A DNA stretch of 64,000 nt from assembly GCA_016871445.1 (NCBI GenBank), contig VHDH01000002.1:1-64000 (forward strand). The letters are read 5' to 3'. A model generated the notes under the pieces. That model was not told the origin of the DNA. It was given only the letters and a program-made list of their open reading frames with translations, and made no database searches. A program made the translations under genes and the position numbers. Origin of the DNA: Verrucomicrobiota bacterium (GTDB lineage: Bacteria > Verrucomicrobiota > Verrucomicrobiia > Limisphaerales > SXTU01). Below, piece after piece: positions 34,286 to 44,200 of the stretch (positions within the stretch are counted from its first letter, which is position 1; the number at the start of each line of letters is the position of its first letter).

Positions 34286-35467
34286 TTAAAGACCACGCCA
34301 GATCAGCTCCAACGAGATGAGTGCGTAGCTGGTAGTCAGTGCGGTCTCCTTTTCCCACCAGCGGGCATTAGCGTTTTCCCAAGAACCATCCCGCTGCTGT
34401 AGGTTCATCAGGCGCAGGGCGACTTCGCGACGCCAGTTGACCTTCCGGCCGTCCTTCAGTTCCAGTTCCCACACCTGCGCCGCGCTCAGGCCTTTGGTAA
34501 GCAGGTGCAGGTAGTAGTAAAGGCCCTGCGGCCCCATGCCGGGGTTTTCCTCTAGCGTGTAGTTGGCGCGCAACCAGTCCAGCACGGCGGTCACGCGAGT
34601 GTCATCCCGTTTGAGGTCGGCGTAAATGTAGCTGAGCAGGCCCGCGTAGCTCGCGCTGCCATAAGATCGGAGCGCCACGCGGCCGGTCTGCGAGTTGGTC
34701 ACCCCGCCGGCCATGCTGTGGCCGGGGTAGTAAATGAAGCCGCCCTTGTTGGCCGGGTCTGCGGAAGCCCATGACTCGGGGTTCGAACCGGGTAGGTTCT
34801 GGCAATGCTGGAGGAACCGGATGGCCGCCTGCCAGTCGAGGTCCTTCGCATCCGCCGCCTGCGAGTCGGCCACGAGGCGCTTGCTGTGATGGAGTGCCTC
34901 CAGGGCCATGAGCGTGTTGTTCAGATCCGAGTGCGCATACTTGTTCCCATAGCCCACGCCGCCGTCGAAAGGCGTGTCTAGCCGGCCCTTCTCCCCGAAG
35001 TCAACCTGCGTGCCGACAATGAAGGCGCGGGCTCGGCGGGCAACGGCGTCGTATTCGGGACGGTTCGCAGAGACGAGGGCCAGCAGGGCGAGCGAGGTGT
35101 TGTAATTCGCCATGTTGGTGGCGTAGATGCCGCCGTCGAGCTTGGCGCTGGCGAGCAGGTGCGCGTAGCCGCGCCGGATCTGCGGGGTGGGCTGCTGAAG
35201 GAACTTTCCCGAAGGCTCACCGTTCAGGGCGATGAGCGGCAAGGCCGTGACCGCAGGATGATCGGGGGTGGTCCACCAACCGTTGGAATTCTGATTGGCC
35301 AGCAGCCAGGCAATGCCCCGGTCAATGGCTCGCTGGACCTCGTGCCGAAGAGACTCGTCGTGGCCGAACGCCACGGGCACAGGAGCGCGCTTCGGGGCAT
35401 CGGCGGCGAAGGCTGGCACCGCAAGCAGCGTGGCGAGGGCAAACTTGGCGGAAAGTTTCAGATTCAT
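34286..35467 (-). CDS. Exported terpene-cyclase-fold (prenyltransferase/squalene-oxidase repeat) protein
   Basis: Alpha/alpha-barrel protein of the squalene-hopene cyclase-like repeat class. The start is ATG 35467 (393 residues; a TTG five codons upstream is less likely), with a signal peptide ending near PAFAADA. QW-type repeats are visible: GIAWLLANQNSNGWW, LDGGIYATNMANYNTSLALLAL and NLQQRDGSWENANARWW. The DXDD motif of true cyclases is missing, so a cyclase reaction is unlikely; these exported relatives are widespread in Planctomycetes and Verrucomicrobia with no known function. Convergent with the pilin gene, 13 bases apart. Confidence 0.75.
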   Translation of the reverse strand: MNLKLSAKFALATLLAVPAFAADAPKRAPVPVAFGHDESLRHEVQRAIDRGIAWLLANQNSNGWWTTPDHPAVTALPLIALNGEPSGKFLQQPTPQIRRGYAHLLASAKLDGGIYATNMANYNTSLALLALVSANRPEYDAVARRARAFIVGTQVDFGEKGRLDTPFDGGVGYGNKYAHSDLNNTLMALEALHHSKRLVADSQAADAKDLDWQAAIRFLQHCQNLPGSNPESWASADPANKGGFIYYPGHSMAGGVTNSQTGRVALRSYGSASYAGLLSYIYADLKRDDTRVTAVLDWLRANYTLEENPGMGPQGLYYYLHLLTKGLSAAQVWELELKDGRKVNWRREVALRLMNLQQRDGSWENANARWWEKETALTTSYALISLELIWRGL

Positions 35468-35985
35468 GGCAAATGCATTCAACAGTGGGGACTGCTATCA
35501 CAACTAAATGTTTAACGCGAGCGAGAAGGTGTGTAGCCATGCGATGGGTGAATTGACTTCGCACGCGGCTTCGCGGACAAATTCGTCGTGACCAAGAGCC
35601 ATACCGCTCATAAGCCTACCGCAAATTCGCGGGATACGGGGGAACCGCATGGAACTGCATCTTACTTTTGCTTGATCCGGCATGCACGGACAGTGGGTGA
35701 ACCAATCGACCTATACGTCGATAAGGCTCGTCGGCAGGCGGCGGGTAACTGGGCGGCACGGCAACTGAGCAAACTCAAAGCGAGCTGGGCGATGCCTGTT
35801 CCGGCCCGGAATTTTTACGCCGTCACTAATAGCGACACCGTTCGTGTGAACGACCAATTCCTCCCCCAATCCGCACCGCGTAGGAGACGAAGTGATGGGT
35901 ATCCATTTGGATTCCACCTTTCGCCTTTCACCCTTCACCTGGGCCAGGGCCTGCTTGCGTCAGCCCTTACCCTGGAGGACGTGCC
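35468..35985. other. 518-base region without a supported gene
   Basis: It lies between divergently transcribed genes and must hold promoters, but none is clear. An open frame of 133 codons (35588-35989, GTG start) crosses it and overlaps the next gene's TTG start by four bases. Its product is not protein-like and ends by reading the low-complexity stretch TTCGCCTTTCACCCTTCACC (35922-35941). I treat it as noncoding. A GGAGG at 35974-35978 is the ribosome-binding site of the following gene. Confidence 0.4.
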
Positions 35986-38178
35986 TTGACAACTTGGTCT
36001 TTCGCCTCATCACCGTGGCTCATTTTACTCGGCGCAGCTGTATGGTGCGGGGCAGCGTGGCTGTGCTGGCAGAATGCCGCGCGACGCGGCGGCAAAGCAG
36101 CGGCGTTCATGGAAGCGCTGAGGCTGTTGATCATGACGCTGCTGGTCTTCACGCTATTCCGGCCCGAGCTAGTGCGGCGCATTGAGCGCAAAGAGTCGCC
36201 GCAAATCGCTGTGCTGCTCGACGCTTCCGGCAGCATGGCCACACGCGACGTGCGCGGCTACTCGAACGTGCTGACCCGCGCTGAATGGCTCGCCGACCGG
36301 CGCGCAACGAACGCTTGGAAACCACTCGAAAAGTCCGGCAAGGTGATCATCGAAGACTTCTCCGCGCCACCGGCGGACACAAATTTTGCAGTGCAGGCAG
36401 AGGCTGGCACGGACTTGAGCGCGGCTCTGGAAACATCACTGCAACGGCACCAGAACCTCCGCGCCGTGCTGGTGCTAACCGACGGTGATTGGAACGTTGG
36501 CAAGCCGCCGCTGCTCGCTGCGTCGCGGTTCCGGGAGACGGACACGCCCATATTTGCCGTGGGCGTCGGCGCGGAACAGCCTTTGCCGGATTTGATTTTA
36601 GAGCGCGCCACCGCGCCAAGCTACGGCCTGATCGGTGAACAGATTTCCATCCCGTTCCGCATCGCAAGCTACCTGCCGCGCGAGGTGAAGACGCAACTCA
36701 TCATTGACGCGGGAGATGGTGAAGAAGTGCGTAAGGAGATCACCATTCCGGCGGGCGGGCAGTTGCAGGACGCCATCGTCTGGTCACCCCGCAAGGTCGG
36801 CGAGCAAACCGTCGCGCTGCGCCTGCCACCCGAGACTGACGAGACATTGGCGGACAATAACGCGCAACAGTTCCGCATCGCCGTGCGATCAGAGACGCTC
36901 AAGGTACTCGTGGTGGACTCGCTGCCGCGCTGGGAATACCGCTACCTCCGCAACGCCCTCGAACGCGACCCCGGCGTGGAATTGCAGTGCGTGTTGTTCC
37001 ATCCGTCGCTTGGGCCGGGCGGCGGGCGCAGCTATCTCTCCGCCTTCCCGGGCACGAAGGAGCAACTCCAGCGCTACGATGTAATTTTCCTCGGCGACGT
37101 GGGCCTCGGCGAAGGCGAATTGAAGGAGTCCGACACCGCGCTGATTCGCGGCCTCATCGAGCAACAAGGCAGCGGCCTCATCTTCCTGCCGGGCCGACGC
37201 GGACGGCAAATGTCCCTGCTCAACAGCCCGCTCGCGGACCTTGTGCCCGTGCAGCTCGATGACAAGCGCCCCGACGGCGTCGCGTTGCAAAACGAAGTCC
37301 CGCTGCTGCTTTCGGCCACCGGCAAGGGCCATTTGCTCACGCGCTTCGATGGTGACGAAAACCGCAACGACGAGATTTGGAAGAATCTGCCCGGCTTTTA
37401 CTGGAGCGCCGCCGTGGAAAAAAGTCGGCCCGGCAGTGAGGTGCTGGCTGTGCATGCCTCAATGCGCAATGCGTGGGGCCGGGTGCCATTGCTAGTCACG
37501 CGCCCCGCGGGCAGCGGCAAGGTGCTCTTTATGGGCACAGACAGCGCGTGGCGCTGGCGGCGCGGCGTCGAGGACAAGTGGCATTACCGCTTTTGGAGCC
37601 AGGTCGTGCGCTGGATGTCCCACCAGCGCCACCTCGCCGAGCGCGCGGGCATGCGGCTCACCTTCAGCCCCGAAACGCCGAACGCCGGCGACACCGTCTT
37701 CCTCCAAGCCACGGTGCTCGATGCAAGCGGCTTCCCACTGGAAAAGGGCAAGGTCGACGGCAAAATCATTTCGCCCGGCGGCCGCACTGAGCGACTCGAT
37801 TTCGCCGCGCTCGATGGCGGCTGGGGCGTGTTCAAATCTGGCTTCGTGCCCAAGCAGGGTGGCCCGCACAAAATTCTCCTCACCGCCGATGCCGCCGGTC
37901 GCAAGCTGGAGACCGAAATCAACGTAACGCAGCCCGTGCGCGAGAAAGTCGGCCAACCCGCTAACTTCTCTGCCTTGCGCGAACTCGCCTCACTCACCGG
38001 CGGGGCCATCGGCCCGACCGCTGAACTCGCCAGGGTAATCGAGCAAATCACGCTGCTGCCCGAGCCAAAACCATTAGAACAACGCATTCGCCTTTGGGCC
38101 GACCCATGGTGGGCCGGGAGTATGCTCTTCTTGCTGACGGTCTATTGGGTGAGCCGAAAGCTAGCTGGGATGGTGTAG
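35986..38178 (+). CDS. Membrane-anchored von Willebrand factor A / glutamine-amidotransferase-like protein
   Basis: The 730-residue protein starts at TTG 35986, seven bases after a strong GGAGG. Two N-terminal membrane spans (PWLILLGAAVWCGAAWLCW, then LLIMTLLVFTLF) precede a VWA domain with the MIDAS motif LLDASGSMA and the later LTDGDW. The middle part, with DVIFLGDVGLGEG and LIFLPGRRG, resembles the class-I amidotransferase-like fold found in these proteins. A last span (GSMLFLLTVYWVSRK) ends the protein. Relatives normally sit in MoxR/DUF58/Bat-type operons, which are absent here, so this copy is an orphan. The function is unknown; metal-dependent protein binding at the membrane is inferred. 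Confidence 0.82.
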   Translation: MTTWSFASSPWLILLGAAVWCGAAWLCWQNAARRGGKAAAFMEALRLLIMTLLVFTLFRPELVRRIERKESPQIAVLLDASGSMATRDVRGYSNVLTRAEWLADRRATNAWKPLEKSGKVIIEDFSAPPADTNFAVQAEAGTDLSAALETSLQRHQNLRAVLVLTDGDWNVGKPPLLAASRFRETDTPIFAVGVGAEQPLPDLILERATAPSYGLIGEQISIPFRIASYLPREVKTQLIIDAGDGEEVRKEITIPAGGQLQDAIVWSPRKVGEQTVALRLPPETDETLADNNAQQFRIAVRSETLKVLVVDSLPRWEYRYLRNALERDPGVELQCVLFHPSLGPGGGRSYLSAFPGTKEQLQRYDVIFLGDVGLGEGELKESDTALIRGLIEQQGSGLIFLPGRRGRQMSLLNSPLADLVPVQLDDKRPDGVALQNEVPLLLSATGKGHLLTRFDGDENRNDEIWKNLPGFYWSAAVEKSRPGSEVLAVHASMRNAWGRVPLLVTRPAGSGKVLFMGTDSAWRWRRGVEDKWHYRFWSQVVRWMSHQRHLAERAGMRLTFSPETPNAGDTVFLQATVLDASGFPLEKGKVDGKIISPGGRTERLDFAALDGGWGVFKSGFVPKQGGPHKILLTADAAGRKLETEINVTQPVREKVGQPANFSALRELASLTGGAIGPTAELARVIEQITLLPEPKPLEQRIRLWADPWWAGSMLFLLTVYWVSRKLAGMV

Positions 38179-38234
38179 TCCGCAGAGACCTGTTGCCTAA
38201 AAATGGCATCAATTCTTGTCGGAAAAGTCCGGGC

Positions 38235-41200
38235 TTAGGGCACCACCAAGAACCGGTAGTAAAGGTTCTTGTTCGTCAGTGCACCGGAGTGGATGAAGCT
38301 GATCACCCCATCCAGCGGGGCGGTGAGGTTCGTCAGTACCGTCCAATCGGTGGCGGCCAAATTGGTACGATATTGGACCTGATATTTCTCACCGGGGACG
38401 CCGTTGAGGCCAAAGCCGAAGCCCGTGCCGCCGGTGAGCATGCTGGCACCGGGCGGGCGAACGATCTGGAGCGGGGTACTCCCGACCAGCACGCCATTGA
38501 CCGATTGCCGGGCCATAATGTTGTAGGTCACATGCGTCGTGCCAGGGTTCAGCACGCCGAAATACCAATCGCCAGCCAAGCTCGGCAGGCTCGCATTGGT
38601 GCGGAGGCTGATCCATTCCGGGGCGTTGTTCGAACGGGCATTGCCAAAATCGTAGGTCGTCGCGAGCGGGAAGGCGTTGCGGCGCACCACGAGATCGCCG
38701 TTGCCGTTGAGGCCGGTCACCTCGAAGAGCAGCGCCTTTTCCTCGGCGGGCACGTTAAGCTTGTAGAGGGTATTGGGCGCGTTGCCGGGGCTGGTGACGC
38801 CTGCGTGCGTCTGGCCGTTGGCGGAAGTGACAACGGTGTAAGGCGTGGCGTTGGTGACGGTGGCGCGCACGGTGAAGTTCACGGGCGCGTTGTGTGCATT
38901 ATGGACGCCCAGCAGCCACGTGCCCGGCGTGAGCGCGTTGGTGGACGCGCCGTTGGTCACGAGGAAGATCTGCTCCGTGCCGACGAACGGGTTGGCGCTG
39001 GCGTAATCGAAGCCACCGGGCCCAGGCAGCGATGCTGGACCGTTGGAGCGGCGCAGGTAGAGGTTCACGTTGCCGCTGGCGGCGGTGATCTCGAAAAGCG
39101 CAGCGGAGGCGTTGGGCGGGACGACGAACGCGTAGCGGTTCACGGTGGCGTTCGCAAGCGCGAGGCCGTTGACGGGCACGCCGACGGCCAAGTCGGTGAT
39201 CTGCGGCGGCAGTTCCGTGCGGTCAAAGCTGACCTCCACGGTTACTTCGACGGACGCGCCGAGGTTCATCGGCGTGATGGCCACGTAATACTCGCTGCCG
39301 GGGCGCAGCCGGGCAAGCGCGTTGGCGTTAGTGGAAACAACGAACGAGCCGGTGGAAGCACCGCTAAACATCTCACGCGTGCCGGGCTCACCGTCCGCAG
39401 GCACACCAGACGCGTGGAATGAAACGCGCACCGGCCCATTTGCGGTGACGAGGTTGGTGGCGGCGGTGGCAGCGGAGGGCACGGGCACGCGGAAATACCT
39501 CGGCCCAGTGGAGAGGGTGATGGGCGGGAAGGCGGAGCCGGGAGGCAGCGTGAGCGCCACGGTGTTGCTGGCCGCGTAGGAGAAGTTGAGACTCCACGAG
39601 AGCACCATGCCATTGGTGCCGACCACGTTCGTGCCGCCCGCGCGCGTGTCGGTGATCTGCAGCCGCCACGCGGTGTTGGTGATTAGAACGTTGGTAGTGT
39701 TCGTGTAGAAGACGCTCGTACCCCAAGTGGTGTCGCCCACGAATACGTTCAACGACTCCTCGGGTTGATAGAAGTTCTTTGCACGATAACGGAAGATGGC
39801 AGCCTGCCGGTCGCTGGGGTTACCATCCCCGGGGCCTTCCACGGCCACGTAAATGTCCACGCCATCGGTGGTAATGGCCTTCCCGAAGTTCAGGCCGTTG
39901 GTGATGTTGTTCGTGATGACCGAGATGACCGCGAGGGTCTGGAGGTCAATTTCCATCAGAAAGGCGTCGCTCGTCGCGCCACTGCCCACCGTGCCGACAG
40001 CATAGGCGCGATCCAACTCCTCGATGGCGATCAAGCCACTCAACTGACTCGGCCGACCCGTACCGAAGCTGTAACTGGTCGTCAATCGCGGCGTGCCCGC
40101 CAACGTCCAGCTCTCGATGAGGCAATTACTGGCTGCCACACTGCCAGCAAAATAAGTCGCGCCGGCGGCGAGGATGTTCGTGCCATTCACAGCCACAGCA
40201 TTGTAGTGGCCGCTGGTCAGCGAGTTGGTGGCCCAGCGCAGCGTGCCGTTGGTGGTTTCCAAACACAGAAGGAACGGCTGGTTGTTCGTGGTCGACACTA
40301 CGTCACTTATGTTCGTGAAGCCGGCAGCCACGACGTTCGAGCCGTGCATGACGGCGAGCGCGTGGCCGGGCATGTGCAGCGAAGTCGGGGCCTGGACATA
40401 CACACGTGGGGCAACGAACGGCCCGGCCAGCGGCATGGCGGGAGCGGAGATGCTCGTGACCACGCCGGCGGTGAGGCCAACCGTCACGGCAATATTACGG
40501 TTGGCCGGAGTGGGATTGAGCGGGTCGTGGATCCTCACCACCGGTGCGGTGGTATAACCTGCGCCCCCAGAGCCAATTACTAGATTCGTGATCGCCCCCG
40601 AGCCATTGGTCACGGCGCGGATGGATGCCGCCGGCAGATGCCCGTAGGTCCAAACCGGCTGACCGTTGGTGGCAAACTTGGTGAGAAACATGCGGTCATA
40701 TGCGGCAAACCCGCCCACGGAGTTCGTGCTGAACTGCGCGGAGCCGACAGCATAAAGCCAGTTCGTGCCGACCCCGTTAGTGCCGAGGTGTCGGTACGAG
40801 GCGATGCCAGTGAAGGTGTCGCGGCTGGCCGGGCTGTTGCCAGCCAACTCGGTGCCGAACACTGAGTTCGTGATGCCACGCGAAATGAATACGGGCGGCG
40901 CTCCCATGATGGGGCTATTAGTCGGTCCGTTGAAGGGGAAATAGGCTACGAAAGCATTCGTCGGCATGCCAGTTTGGTAGGGTGCGACGACGCGGATGCT
41001 ATTGTTTCCCGAGTCGGCGACGAAGAGCGTGCCAAAGCGGTCCGCCACCAGACCACGCGGAGTATTCAACCGGGCGGTGGTCCCGATTTCGTTGTTTACA
41101 TTGCCCGAAGAACTGCCGGCTATGGTCTGCACCTCTCCGGAGACCGTCACGCGGCGAAGGCGGTGCGACCCAGCGTCAGAGACATAAAGGTTGCCATAGC

Positions 41201-44200
41201 CGTCACGGGCAATACCGGAGGGCTGGTTGAACCGGGCCGACCCTCCCACGCCATCGGTGGTGCCCGCTGTACCAGTTAACCCGGCTAGCACAGAACCCAA
41301 ACCAGACAACGAGACTATGCGGTGGTTCCCGGTGTCCGCGACATAAACGTTGGTGCCGACCACGGTCACAGCTCGTGGCAAATTGAGGCCCAACAACGCG
41401 ACGGGCAGCGTGACACGGCCCACGGTTCCGTTCGTGTCAATGGTGCGGATCAGGCCATTGCCGGTGTCCGCGATGTAGAGAACTCCGTTGTTACCGAGGT
41501 GCAGGCCACGCGGGGCATTAAAGCGGCCTGCGGCAAAGGACGGGGTATCATTGCTGCCGGCGTTTGCTGGCGGGGCCACCGCAGTATCGCCCCAGACCTG
41601 CAAGAAGGTGCCATTACCACTGTAACGCTTGATGAGGTTATTGCCGGTGTCGGCTACATAGATGTCGCCGTTGGTGGCCACGGCCAAGGCCGCCGGCGAG
41701 TTAAGGGTGGCGAACGACGCGGGCACGGCGGGGGCCAGCGTCAGCGGTTCATAGGTGCCGTTTGTATCGGCCGCGTTGGGCGTGTTGAACGGATTGGGCA
41801 GCGTGAGGGCTTGGCGAAACTTGAGGATACGGTTGTTAGCCGTATCCGCGACATAGACCATATTCGAGGCGTCTAACACCACGCCCTGTGGCCCACTCAA
41901 GGTGTTCGGGGTGGGCGCGGCAGTTGCGGGCGGCGGCCGGATGGCGCCGGACACGAAGTTGTCCACAGCAAAGGTCACGCCGTTGCTGCGGAGAACGGTG
42001 AGGGTGTTGGTCCAGGTCGAACCGGCGGCTGCGTTCGCCGTTGGGTTCATCGCCACGCGCAGGAATCGAGAAGACCCGCGATAAACCAAATTGGTGGTAA
42101 AATTTACCGGAGCCGGAGCGAGGTCCATGAGAGTGCGACCTTCATATTGCACGAGGATGTGATCGGGATTCGTATCAGAGAAGTGGGCCAGATCGACGGA
42201 GCCCGACGTGGATCCAAGGTCGATATCATAGACCTGCCGCGTGTTGGTGCCAGACCAGGTAAGTGCGGTGGGTGGGAAATAGTTACGGGTCTGGCCCACG
42301 GCGAAGACGCCGTCCACGTTCAGCGCCACGCCGTTAAAAAAGGTCTGTTCGGCCAGCGGTGTGGTGGTGCCGTTGTTGGTGCCACGATAACCGCTCAGGG
42401 AGCCGGGCCAGAAGTTGGTCACGGTCCAATTAGTAACGGGGAAAAAGGACAGGTTAGTCGAAGTCGGGGTGGTCACCAGGTTTGAGGTGTACCGATTGGT
42501 CACAATCGGAGTCACATAAGCGGCCACGAAACCATCATTGGTACTGTTGCGGTTAACCTTGCCAGCCGTGACAAGCTGCTGGCCGAAGTGCGCTAGCCCG
42601 CCGGGCGACTCGTGCGGCGAAGTTACCATCGCGCCGTGGCCAAAGAGCAAGTTAGTCATGCTGGTGACCAGCGACGGCGGCGAGACGACGGCGGAATACG
42701 GCGCGGGCACGAACTTGATGGGCTGTAAGCGGCCGAGGTTGTGGAAACCGTTGGCGGCGCTGCCATTGGTGTCAATGTGGGTCACGAAGTTCGTGTTCTC
42801 CGTGAAGTTGGCGCGCAGGTCGGCGGTGGTGACGCCGTTGGTGCCGCCCCGGTTTTCGAAGAGTAATGCCTTGCGGCCGCTGGGCGCGACCAAGTGCAGC
42901 ACCAGGTCAGAAATACGCGGGTGACGGATGGCCACGCCCACATCGAGGCCCGCGATAACCCGGTTATCCGGAACGTTTAAAAAGAGGTTGGTGGTGTATT
43001 CGTCGAGGAGCGGAATGGCGACGTTGGTGTAATTGAACGAGACATCGGCCGTGGCGAGATTCACGCCTAGGGTGTAGCGCAACGTGAGGGTGAGCATGCT
43101 CGCCGAGTTGTTCACGATCCGGAAGTTCCAAGGACCCGGCGAGAGCGGGGGCGAAGAGATGGGCGAAATGCGCAGATGCGGAAAGAGGGTGGCATCGAGG
43201 TTATCTAGGTCGAAGGTGCCCAAGCCGTTAGAGCCCGAGGTAGGCACGCCCGCGCTGGGTGCACTGGCCAGAATATCCACCCCGTTGCTGGAGGCGGGAC
43301 CGGGCACACCGGCCAAGCCGCCCACGATGTCCACATCAAGGTTAGTTGCGTAGCTCGGCACATTGAAGAAATCCACGAAGGACTGGCCGGCCGCGAGATC
43401 GAAGGTGCGAAAGAAGACGTTGGGATTAGTGCTGCTGGATTGACCAATGAACGGGACGATAAAGAGATCCGCGGTGGTCACCCTGCCGGTCAGGAACGGC
43501 GCGTTGTCGTAAATCTCAAAAATCCACAAACCCACACCGTCCTGCCCCAAGAAGTCGGTCACATCGCCGGGGCCGTCGGCCGGGTTACGGAAAGAGTCAT
43601 AGACGAGGTTGTTGGTGACGTAGCCGCCGGGGGGGGTGGCCCCTAGGCCCACAGAGTGGTTATTCAGGGTGACAACCGTGCCATTGTGCGTGAGCGTGCC
43701 CACGAGATCGCCAAGGTTTTCATGTACGATGATGTTCGACATCGTGATGTTTTGCATGATGACGTTGGTGGGCAAGATGCCATAAAGCGTGACGCCGCCG
43801 GGGTTTTCGGGCGTGCCATCAGGGATATCCATGGGCACGGGGAACAAGACAACCTGAAAACCGCGGTTGGTGCCGTTGGTGTTGTTGAAGAAAGGGAACG
43901 GAGCCGACGCGCCGAAGAAGCCGTAAGTGCCGCCCTGCTGGTCCTCAGACTTAATGCCGACATAAAAGACCTCTCCAAGGGAAGAATTAGTAACGCTGAA
44001 CAGCTCATAGCCGCCGCGGTTGGTGGAGCGGAAGGTGTTGGCATGCGAAAGGACGGCGGGGTCGAGATTGGTCAACCCAGCAGCTCCAGAGCCTGGATAC
44101 CCCAGCGAACTGCGCGTGACGTAGAGGTCAATGTCCGCGTCGCCGTTACGGGCGCGGGCGAGGTTGGGCGGCAAGAAGGTGGAGAAGGCCACGAACGGCC

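Noticed and set aside
35588-35989. 133-codon frame before the VWA gene
   Set aside because: The product is not protein-like and reads through low-complexity DNA; the four-base overlap with the next start is likely chance.
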